Below, in pieces: positions 7,802 through 14,774 of a stretch of DNA of 64,000 nt. The translations under genes were made by a program, and so were the position numbers. Location of the stretch: NCBI RefSeq assembly GCF_000717745.1, contig NZ_JOBH01000009.1, forward strand, positions 248,001 to 312,000. The letters are read 5' to 3'. Numbering within the stretch: the stretch's first letter is position 1; each line of letters begins with the position of its first letter. Source of the stretch: Streptomyces violens (GTDB taxonomy: Bacteria; Actinomycetota; Actinomycetes; Streptomycetales; Streptomycetaceae). The notes below the pieces were generated by a model. That model saw only the letters and a list, made by a program, of their open reading frames with translations, had not been told where the DNA came from and made no database searches.

Positions 7802-8010
7802 GCCTCACCGTCCGCCAGGAGCGCATCGCCCGCAGCGCCCGCGAATGGCTCGCCGCATACGGCGAGCCGCCCAGCATGCGCGAGCTCGCCACCGCGGCCG
7901 GCCTCTCCTCCCCCTCCTCGGTCTCCTACCAGCTGCGCCGGATGCGTGAGCAGGGCGTGCTGGTCGAGACCCGCGGCCGCAGGGCCCGCTGCCCGCACTG
8001 CGGCCGCTGA
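7798..8010 (+). CDS. LexA-type winged-helix DNA-binding protein without protease domain
   Basis: A 70-residue protein starting at GTG 7798. It matches the LexA N-terminal DNA-binding domain (RQERIARSAREWLAAYGEPP, then MRELATAAGLSSPSSVSYQL) but ends after it with RCPHCGR, a Cys pair that may bind zinc. Full-length LexA has a C-terminal Ser/Lys autoprotease that is absent here. Such a solo domain could occupy SOS-type operators or regulate element genes without RecA-dependent cleavage. Confidence 0.82.
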   Translation: MSLTVRQERIARSAREWLAAYGEPPSMRELATAAGLSSPSSVSYQLRRMREQGVLVETRGRRARCPHCGR

Positions 8011-8115
8011 CCGCAGCATTGCCCTTGCCGCGCCCGATAGGGGCAATAGGGCTTGAGCAGCGGTCTTTCCCGAAGCCCCCTACCGGGTGCAGAGGCGAGA
8101 CGCCATCCTCGGGGG

Positions 8116-8268
8116 ATGGAGGATTTCGAGTTCGAGTGCTGGCGGTGCTTAGAGACCAACGTCATCCAGGGGCGGCCCAAGGGCTTCTGGAGCACGACGC
8201 ACTACGAGCTGCCGGGTGAGTTCGAGTGCTGGTCGTGCGGCGCCCTCAACACCACGCCCGATGACTGA
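8116..8268 (+). CDS. Small two-CxxC zinc-ribbon protein
   Basis: A 50-residue protein starting at ATG 8116 (GGGGG upstream). It has two CWxC knuckles, FECWRCLETN near residue 7 and FECWSCGALN near residue 38, the ligands for one zinc-ribbon. The two halves begin with the same FEFECW/EFECW pattern, so it may be an internal duplication. It lies 105 bp after the LexA-like gene on the same strand. Function unknown. Confidence 0.65.
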   Translation: MEDFEFECWRCLETNVIQGRPKGFWSTTHYELPGEFECWSCGALNTTPDD

Positions 8269-8276
8269 GCGTCGGG

Positions 8277-8609
8277 TCATTGGTCGCTGGCGCGGCCGTT
8301 GTCCTCGTTGTCGGCGTACTCGGGCACCGTGCCGGTTCCGTCGCATCGCTCGCACGGGATCGTGTACGTCTGGCCGGTCTCGGCGTCGGTGACCGTGACC
8401 TGTCCGTTCTGGCACGAGCCGCACGTCGGCACGACGACCGTCGTCTCCCTCTCCGCCAAGAGGCGCTCTGTCAGGTTCAGCAGGCGTGTGTACCGCCCGT
8501 CCTCACGCAGCGCGGGGATGTACTTCGGATCCACCCAGCCCATGGCCGCCTCCACTCGCCGAGGCCGACCTCCATCGTCACGCTCCCCGCCAATGACCAC
8601 CAGGGGCAT
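8277..8609 (-). CDS. CxxCxxG-type zinc protein
   Basis: A 110-residue protein from ATG 8609 (GAAGG eight nt upstream); an ATG at 8543 is an alternative start. The C-terminal half has CGSCQNGQV and CERCDGTGTV, a DnaJ-like pair of CxxCxxG knuckles that bind zinc, and the middle has YTRLLNLTERLLAERETTV. The N-terminal WVDPKYIPALREDGRY is conserved in small Streptomyces element proteins as far as I remember. It is convergent with the two-CxxC gene (8-bp gap). Role unknown. Confidence 0.65.
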   Translation of the reverse strand: MPLVVIGGERDDGGRPRRVEAAMGWVDPKYIPALREDGRYTRLLNLTERLLAERETTVVVPTCGSCQNGQVTVTDAETGQTYTIPCERCDGTGTVPEYADNEDNGRASDQ

Positions 8610-8684
8610 AGCGGAACCTTCACCGGTACAGCGCAAGGAACCGCCCCTCCGCCGCGTCGATCCCACATAGGGGACGCCATACCT

Positions 8685-10982
8685 TCACGAAGCAGATTCA
8701 TTCACGTGGCCGCCTGATCGCGAACGGTGTCTGTAACAGGAGGGACATCCTGTGCCGTTGCGGGTGCGATTCTTCACAGAGGTCACCCACTCGTGGCTGC
8801 ACGTACTGCACCGCCAACGACAACGACTGTGACTACCTGGTTTTAAGCCGCGCGGGTCGCGCTGGGGTTGCGTTACGTTCTCGATGACCTCAGCCGATAG
8901 CGCAGGGAATAGGTCGGCTAGGCTGCCACCGGGGCGAGCCGATGCGCGAGCTTCGGCGGTACGGAGGCGACCGCAGAGCGCACACCCCGTACCTGAGATG
9001 CGTGAAGCGACAGTGGTGACCCACTCGTTCCCACATTTGCAACGCCATCGACACTTTTTATTGGAGTTGGCGTACAGATCGTGTGGCGTTCGCTCGGGGG
9101 CGTCTATGCAGTCGATGAACTCCTCAGCGAGGCTGGGGTTGACTTTTACAAGGCTTTTCTCGGTCGGGGCTTTACTGCGAGCGTTGCGCGCCTTCTCTCT
9201 GTGGCAGACGACGCATCCTCTGCCACGGATTCGCGCAGCAGGCTTACTCTCCCACTGATGACCGCAAGAATCGCAGCGCCAGGAGCAGAGATAGTTGCTT
9301 GACGGGGACAGGTCGTTGGGTGTCCTCGCTGGGTCACGGAGACAGGTAACGAATTCTGCTGAAATAGCAGGGTAGAGCTCAGCTAACGATCTTCCTGGTT
9401 TGGCGGCAGAGCGCCTAAGGCTTATGCGGCGTGTCGCACATCTCGGGCACCCGGATTTCGCTGCCGCCCGGGAGGCCACCGACGTTGTCCATGCCCAATC
9501 ACAAGTTGAGCAATGCCAACTCACCTGATCTTTCGAACTAGGGGAGAGCCATTGCAAGTCAATGTCAGGTCGGGACAAGTTCTCGATGAACTCTCCAGCT
9601 AGATGCGGCGCAGCATCTAGAGCAGAATATCGGGGTCGTGCGACAGCAACTTCGATCCACTTCCTCGCCGCTGCATTCAAAGACGCTCCCACTGCATCGG
9701 GGCCAGGTTTACGCCAAGCGACTTCACGCCTAGCGAGCCAAGATCCTATTGCAGCCGCCCAAGACAGAGGGTCGGTGCCATCGTCGTTCCCGTGTACGTA
9801 GCAGACCTGACCGGCAACCTTCCGCAGAGAGGCAGGTCGCACCCGCAGATAGTCGGCCTCTTTCATCGCGGCAACCTTGCGAGCATCCCGTTCAGTGTCG
9901 CTGTGCCATCGGGCCGGATCCAAGTCGATATAGAGGGATAGCTCGACGATGTGTAAGTCGACCCGCCATCGTCGGCCTCCGGCGACCGTCTCCACATCTA
10001 CTTCGACGGTCAGTTGGCCGCCCAAGCTCAATAGTTCAGCCACTTCCAATTCGAAACGTGAGCGTCCAAAACCTCTACAGCGCGGACAACCTGAGTTGTT
10101 GTACGTCCGTGCCGCGACGGTCGTCTGCCATTCATGACCGCGATTGCATCGCCAGCGACACATGACGTTGGAACCGTTCGACAGTTGGGCGCCATCCATA
10201 TCCAGGGGCGAAACGGTATACACCAACTGCGCTGCGATGTGCGGATGTGTGTCAGATAGGGATCGGCCCGGCTTTGGTGTAAGGCGAGCCGCGCGGTTTC
10301 TCTCTCTAGCGCAACGTGGGCAACCGCTATTCTTGGATACGCGATTCACGATGGTGGCCTGCCACTCGTAGGCACACTCACTGCATCGCCAGAGACAGCG
10401 ATCCACCGACGCGGGGCGCCTACTTTCCAGCCCAGAGCCCGGCGACGTGAGGTTGCTGACCAATTCATCCACGAGATGGGGCGCTCTGAGCGCAGCACTG
10501 TTGCCGTCGATTACGGTTCGGCGTCTGATTGCGCGCTTAGCGTTAGCACAACTTGGACAACCACGCCCATTCCTGCGGTCGACCACTGCGGCGACCCACT
10601 CGTGGTCGCAGGCGGAACAACGCCATATACAACGCTGCTCAGACCCGCAACGAAGCTCTAGCGGGCCCAGGCCGGGACGGGAGGCATTGCTCACGAACTC
10701 CCCAGCGACTTGCGGATACAGATCAGCCAGAGATTTCCCCTGCGGGGCACGAGCGCGACTGGTACCTCTCTTCCCCACGGCACATGCCGGGCAGCCTGTC
10801 CCGCGAGATCGGGCTGCAGGAGAGGTAGTCCATGTATGCCGGCAGGCACGGCACTCCCAGACCACCTTCAGGTTGCTCGACGAGCCGAGTGCTGCGAGCG
10901 CGTACTCAGGTCGGTCCACCACCGCCAGCGCCTCAGCGAAGACGTCTGGGAGGGTGTCGGCGAGCAGCGTGCGTGGCCTCAT
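8685..10982 (-). CDS. Eight-module zinc-ribbon protein with embedded PD-(D/E)XK-like nuclease domain
   Basis: A 765-residue protein from ATG 10982. Eight copies of a ~70-residue module follow one plan: SLAxxxPxLAxEFxxN, then a linker, then CxWxCxxCxxxW, then GCPxC (PF14311/DUF4379-like treble-clef zinc-ribbons). Four modules precede and four follow a ~150-residue insert. That insert begins RSRFELEVAELL and contains RWRVDLHIVELSLYIDLD, a WH, ERDARKVAAMKEADYLRVR: the Asp, Asp/Asp, Trp-His and Arg spacing of Vsr/DUF559-type PD-(D/E)XK nucleases. Module 4 has an altered knuckle (CNRGHEW). The frame stays open upstream to 11435, but the modular sequence begins near 10982. It sits between the element core and the RT module, as accessory cargo; a nucleic-acid-targeting defence or homing role is inferred. 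Confidence 0.78.
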   Translation of the reverse strand: MRPRTLLADTLPDVFAEALAVVDRPEYALAALGSSSNLKVVWECRACRHTWTTSPAARSRGTGCPACAVGKRGTSRARAPQGKSLADLYPQVAGEFVSNASRPGLGPLELRCGSEQRCIWRCSACDHEWVAAVVDRRNGRGCPSCANAKRAIRRRTVIDGNSAALRAPHLVDELVSNLTSPGSGLESRRPASVDRCLWRCSECAYEWQATIVNRVSKNSGCPRCARERNRAARLTPKPGRSLSDTHPHIAAQLVYTVSPLDMDGAQLSNGSNVMCRWRCNRGHEWQTTVAARTYNNSGCPRCRGFGRSRFELEVAELLSLGGQLTVEVDVETVAGGRRWRVDLHIVELSLYIDLDPARWHSDTERDARKVAAMKEADYLRVRPASLRKVAGQVCYVHGNDDGTDPLSWAAAIGSWLARREVAWRKPGPDAVGASLNAAARKWIEVAVARPRYSALDAAPHLAGEFIENLSRPDIDLQWLSPSSKDQVSWHCSTCDWAWTTSVASRAAAKSGCPRCATRRISLRRSAAKPGRSLAELYPAISAEFVTCLRDPARTPNDLSPSSNYLCSWRCDSCGHQWESKPAARIRGRGCVVCHREKARNARSKAPTEKSLVKVNPSLAEEFIDCIDAPERTPHDLYANSNKKCRWRCKCGNEWVTTVASRISGTGCALCGRLRTAEARASARPGGSLADLFPALSAEVIENVTQPQRDPRGLKPGSHSRCRWRCSTCSHEWVTSVKNRTRNGTGCPSCYRHRSRSGGHVNESAS

Positions 10983-11444
10983 GGGTTCATCATGCAACGC
11001 CCCACTGACAACCGAATGGAGTCTCCGGTCAACTCGCAGCGGGGCAGCGCACCGAAGTGTCCACGGGCACGGGCGGCAGCCCAACTGCCTGTTTCTCGGG
11101 GCGCGCGTGGGCCGTACCCGAGACCGTCCGGCGGCAGCCCCGACCGCCCCGAGTCGACCGATGCTCTTAGCACCCGATCCCTTGCTGCCGCCGTCTACGT
11201 GCAGCCCGGTGACTACTACCCGACCGCGGGCATCTATGCCAGCCAAAGCCGTGCGCCAGCCGCTTGCCCCCGAAGACGGGCCCCGCCAACTCCGACACTG
11301 CGCTACCGCCTCCCCGTGGAAGCCAACCGTGAAGACACGCGGCGGCCGACGGCCTCGGAAGCGCAAGACTGGATCTGGCGGAGATCCCTCCGGCGTCTGT
11401 GTGCACGAGCGACAGGAACCCAGGCGGGAGCTCACCGGAAATTG
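10983..11444. other. Gene-free gap between the zinc-ribbon gene and the NUDIX gene
   Basis: About 460 bp. The zinc-ribbon frame stays open here on the minus strand, but its translation is Arg/Gly/Pro-rich without zinc knuckles, typical of chance openness in GC-rich DNA. No tRNA and no strong hairpin was seen. It may hold the promoter of the zinc-ribbon gene and the 3' untranslated part of the RT-NUDIX operon. A structured RNA cannot be excluded by eye. Confidence 0.5.
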
Positions 11445-12236
11445 CTACAGCACCGCTTTGCTATGCGCTGAGACTTCGACCGTATGGGCCTGCCCTGGGA
11501 TAGCGCCGCGACGCTTGATCTGCTCCGAGGTTACCCAAATCACGTCCGTATGGCCCGATACCATAGTCTGGCGTAGGGCATCTTCTTGTTCTTGGTTGGG
11601 CACGAGCTCATAAATGTCACGCACCAGGATCTCCAACGAGTCCGCCCACTCGCTGTAGCGAATTCGATCTACCTCACGCCTCAGGTAGTTGTGCATGATG
11701 TGAGGAAACTTGCCCTGCGGAAGAATACCACCCTCAAGCAACTCTTCTTGAAATTCGCGCCAAGGCGAGTCTTCACGACCCGACCTTGAATCGAACCATC
11801 TAAAGAAGTGGCCGATCTTTTTACCCGGGACCCGTAGGCGCAGATCTCCATAGCTAACAGCATCGAGAGGTATCAGATTATCATCTGTTACGCCCATATC
11901 GGCCAGAACCGCACTTCCCTGCGGCGACCGTTTGTGCACTCCACCGACGGGCTGAAATTGGTTGGGGTACCTCGATCCGCGAATAAGAAGGTATTTGCCG
12001 TCGATTTTAATTTTGAACAAATAGGATGTTGAGACTCTAATGGAGCGCCCTCTGTAACGCAATGAGTACCACAGGTGACGAATATTCCCCCAGTTCTGTG
12101 CAACCTCATCAACCACAGGAACAAAGAGGCCAATGCTCAGGCCAGTCGTCATGCTGACTATTGTGGAATTCTGAATGAAGAAGCTAGCAACTCCCGCAGA
12201 GATTGCCACAAATCCGTACAGGGCAAGTCGCAGCAT
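11445..12236 (-). CDS. Two-helix membrane protein with SMODS-associated-type NUDIX domain
   Basis: A 263-residue protein (ATG 12236). Residues 4-22 and 28-46 are hydrophobic helices, so it is membrane-anchored. The soluble part has FKIKIDGKYLLIRGSRYPNQ and FQPVGGVHK (about 70-100), then a NUDIX box-like WREFQEELLEGGI (about 160-173), and a C-terminal helical part with TDVIWVTSEQI. This matches the S-NUDIX domain described near SMODS/CD-NTase and related conflict systems. It starts 7 bp after the reverse transcriptase gene ends, on the same strand, so the two form an operon. Base composition is near 50-55% GC by eye, unlike the ~70% surroundings, so the pair was acquired from elsewhere. A nucleotide-signal hydrolase or effector role is inferred. 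Confidence 0.65.
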   Translation of the reverse strand: MLRLALYGFVAISAGVASFFIQNSTIVSMTTGLSIGLFVPVVDEVAQNWGNIRHLWYSLRYRGRSIRVSTSYLFKIKIDGKYLLIRGSRYPNQFQPVGGVHKRSPQGSAVLADMGVTDDNLIPLDAVSYGDLRLRVPGKKIGHFFRWFDSRSGREDSPWREFQEELLEGGILPQGKFPHIMHNYLRREVDRIRYSEWADSLEILVRDIYELVPNQEQEDALRQTMVSGHTDVIWVTSEQIKRRGAIPGQAHTVEVSAHSKAVL

Positions 12237-12243
12237 TTTTCTC

Positions 12244-13725
12244 CTAGCGAGGCAGCGGGATGCGGGGATGCGTGAGCAGGTATCTGCTCACCCAGGTAAG
12301 CCGTGATGAGGAACGCGCAAGGCTTTCGAGGAGAGGGCGCGATATAGAGTGAGCTTCATACATGGCCACCAACAAGGCTCGCCTAACGTTCACATCGGAC
12401 TCATTCTCGAACTGCCGACGCAGCAATTGTCCGTCGGCGATAGTGCTCACCCTCCCCAGATACCGAGACGCGAACTCGCGCGGTAGGCTGGGTTTATTTT
12501 TGTTCTGCAGTATGGCCCATGCCATGTCTCGGATTTTTGCGGAATGAACCCTCTGCCGTATGGCAGCCTGCAGGATACGCTGTTCAAGATTGTCGTATTT
12601 ATGATCCTCAACGAGGCGCATAGTGGAGATGTAAGCTCTACCGATAGCCGATCGCCTTTCCGGGAAACATCCCAAGTATCTAAGAATCTCGTTGGCTAGA
12701 TGATGGCTTTCCTTAAGGTTCCGAAGCGCCCACCCCAACGCCCTATCGTCTTTAACGTTACCCATGCGAAAGAGTGAGAATTTCACGTCGCGGTCTATTT
12801 GTTCCCCCGCCGTCGCTTCTAAGAAAAGCTTGTAGAGCCTCTCCTCAGCATCTGGCTCGCCGATTTTAATACCATAATTAATGGCGTCTTTTTCCAGGCT
12901 TTCGAGCTGCGACAGCGCCTGTGCCGGGTCATAGATGTTCGTCTTCGTCGTAGACATGGTCAAGCGGCGTGATCGCAGAATCGCATTGATCTCCAGCAGA
13001 GCGTTACGCAGCGACTCCCTTTCCGTATCAAAAATCATCATGTCGTCTGAGTAGCGCAGGTAGTCCAGACCCACCCGGTGCACAAATTCATCCACAGGGA
13101 GCAGGTATAGATTAGCCAGAATTGCCGATGAGTCGGGCCCTTGAGGTATTCCCCAGGCATGGCTGGACGATTGAAACATTCGAAGAAACTTTATGAGATG
13201 TTCCGTGACCCACGGTATGGCGCCGATGGACTGAATATCGATCGACAAGGTGCCGACATCTATGTGCTCGTAAAAAGAGACAACATCGCTACGCGCCAAG
13301 CGGTACGGGGCCTTTAACATGAACCCCACGCCGCGCTTCTGCATAGTTACCCAGGAGTTAACTGGCGACCAGAACGACTTCCCGTTATTACCCCATCTCG
13401 CACTATGTACGCTACTGTGAAGTTGCTCCTCAACTAATTCTGCGATAGAAAAGACAAGAGTGTCGTAGACAAGCCGGTCGTGTACGGTAAGGCGAGCAAT
13501 GGGACGCACGGCAACGGGATTCTTCGGCAGGTCGAGGATTTCCACATAATCGGGGCCGACTCGCCCCTCTCGAAGCGCAGAGATTACGTTCGCGCGAACG
13601 TCTCCCCAAGATGCTTCTATATCCGCCCAATTTATGATGTCAGGAATCTCTGATCTTCCTCGACCGTGGAGGAGACGGGTCCACGCCTCATCAAGGTAGG
13701 ACAAAAAAGGGCGGCGGCGTCTCAT
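12244..13725 (-). CDS. Reverse transcriptase, UG/Abi-like (defence type)
   Basis: A 493-residue protein (ATG 13725, GGGGGAAG upstream). The palm has motif A SDVVSFYEHID (about residue 147), motif B WGIPQGPDSSAILANLYL (about 195) and motif C YSDDMMIF (about 226) with both catalytic aspartates. An N-terminal segment (VAVRPIARLTVHDRLVYDTL) matches the finger region. There is no intron maturase or endonuclease domain. The last 250 residues are helical, HEAT-like repeats, as in AbiA/AbiK/Abi-P2 and UG-group enzymes. No retron msr-msd pattern was recognised beside it. It forms an operon with the membrane NUDIX gene and lies just inside the element's right end. It is an active-looking polymerase; anti-phage defence is the likely role by family. 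Confidence 0.82.
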   Translation of the reverse strand: MRRRRPFLSYLDEAWTRLLHGRGRSEIPDIINWADIEASWGDVRANVISALREGRVGPDYVEILDLPKNPVAVRPIARLTVHDRLVYDTLVFSIAELVEEQLHSSVHSARWGNNGKSFWSPVNSWVTMQKRGVGFMLKAPYRLARSDVVSFYEHIDVGTLSIDIQSIGAIPWVTEHLIKFLRMFQSSSHAWGIPQGPDSSAILANLYLLPVDEFVHRVGLDYLRYSDDMMIFDTERESLRNALLEINAILRSRRLTMSTTKTNIYDPAQALSQLESLEKDAINYGIKIGEPDAEERLYKLFLEATAGEQIDRDVKFSLFRMGNVKDDRALGWALRNLKESHHLANEILRYLGCFPERRSAIGRAYISTMRLVEDHKYDNLEQRILQAAIRQRVHSAKIRDMAWAILQNKNKPSLPREFASRYLGRVSTIADGQLLRRQFENESDVNVRRALLVAMYEAHSISRPLLESLARSSSRLTWVSRYLLTHPRIPLPR

Positions 13726-14400
13726 CGCGTGTGTTCTTCCCCCGTCTCAACAACCCCAAAGTTCGCACCCCAAGCGTAGCTAGATGGGAGCGCCCAGGGC
13801 AGTCGGCAGCTTGATGTCGGCCCAAGGCCCCAGTCCACCGTGGCGCAGGCAGACTGTGGCTGCGTTGCGCACCACCAGCGTGAGCTGACGTCCGCCTCCG
13901 GAACCAGCGGTCATGCGAGTGCAATCGCCATCGCGCCTGCCGGCATCCGTCTTCATTGACGCTGCGGACCCTGGCACCGCGTCCTCTTGCCCCCGGACAC
14001 TGGTCAAGTGGCTCGCTCTTTGCATCGTTTGCCCGGAGCGCGCCCTCCAGTGAATACGCGGTGGCGTCGTCACCAAGATGTCGCTCACAGCGCGCTAAGT
14101 GCCAGTTCAGAGCCTTGCTTACCGGATAGTGGATCACTCTCTTCTAAGCACCTCGGCGCAGCCTCCACTGTGCATGGATCAGGGCTCGCAGAACTCCGTC
14201 GCCAGGTCTGAACCGCTGCTTTCGCAGCCGGAACAGGCTCAGGTGTCACGGCAACCAGCCGGCTGCCCCCTCCAGGAGACCGTTCAGCGGTCTGTTCGCG
14301 AGGCGTCCGACACACCTCCGACACACTCTGTGCGGCAGCGGACACCGTGACACGCTCCACCACAGGTCAGAGGCATTAGAGAGATTGATCGGCGCAATCT
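13726..14400. other. Intergenic stretch between the RT gene and the attachment site
   Basis: About 675 bp upstream of the RT gene. It must hold the RT promoter and could encode a template or effector RNA, as upstream regions do in several defence RTs. On the minus strand a 102-residue frame (14088-13780) contains GSGGGRQLTLVVRNAATVCL, faintly like DUF4232 secreted proteins, but lacks a signal peptide; it could be a gene remnant. I saw no obvious long inverted repeats by eye. Confidence 0.5.
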
Positions 14401-14441
14401 CTCCGGAGCCGTGTGCGCAGGTTCGAATCCTGCCGGGGGCA
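14401..14441 (+). other. Right attachment site: 3' fragment of tRNA-Arg(CCG)
   Basis: The segment reads as the 3' part of a tRNA: anticodon loop CTCCGGA (14401-14407, anticodon CCG), 3' anticodon stem, 4-nt variable loop, T-arm GCAGG-TTCGAAT-CCTGC (14417-14433), and acceptor CGGGGGC plus A (14434-14441). The bases before 14401 (AATCT) do not pair with the anticodon stem, and no matching 5' acceptor GCCCCCG lies upstream. It is therefore a fragment, not a gene. Identity starting in the anticodon loop is the hallmark of tRNA-integrating AICEs, so this is the element/chromosome junction. The complete tRNA and integrase should lie at the other end. Confidence 0.78.
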
Positions 14442-14492
14442 CTTCGTAGTGAGTCAGCGTGATCAAGCCGCTGAACTGCGTGAGTGCCGAAT

Positions 14493-14535
14493 GACGAAGG
14501 GCCGGACCCAGTAGTACTGGGTCCGGCCCTTCGTC
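14493..14535 (+). terminator. Perfect 20-bp hairpin terminator behind the tRNA fragment
   Basis: A 20-bp uninterrupted stem (14493-14512 with 14516-14535) encloses a 3-nt loop AGT. It lies 52 nt after the tRNA 3' end and is followed by TTCT. It is probably the native terminator of the tRNA-Arg gene, left on the chromosomal side after element insertion. Confidence 0.8.
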
Positions 14536-14774
14536 GTTCTACGGCGGCCCGTTGCGCCCTCTCGCGCGCCCCCTCTTGCGCTCCCTTGCCGCTAATCGTT
14601 GTGGCTTTTCGAGCGGAGTGATGCACCTCCGGTAGATCCCACGCGAACTGTGCAGTATGTATGTCGCATCAACTTCCGCGCATAGTGGGTTGGTTGTGGC
14701 AAACGGGGACGAGGTTGCGGTCTGCACCACGTCGCGGGGGAGCCTGTGGGGGGCTCGGAGAGGCCAGGGCGCAT

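Noticed and set aside
10983..11435. N-terminal extension of the zinc-ribbon protein to 916 residues
   Set aside because: The extension has no module or knuckle and looks like chance openness; the module pattern begins near 10982. The exact start remains uncertain.
13780..14088. 102-codon minus-strand frame resembling DUF4232
   Set aside because: No signal peptide, weak similarity and no clear ribosome site; kept only as a possible remnant in the gap description.
14330..14441. Complete tRNA gene ending at 14441
   Set aside because: No 5' acceptor strand or D-arm upstream pairs with the 3' part; the anticodon stem is also unpaired.
14284..14466. Short coding frame across the tRNA fragment (minus strand, reading PPAGFEPAHT)
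   Set aside because: This is the familiar false translation of tRNA T-arm DNA, not a gene.
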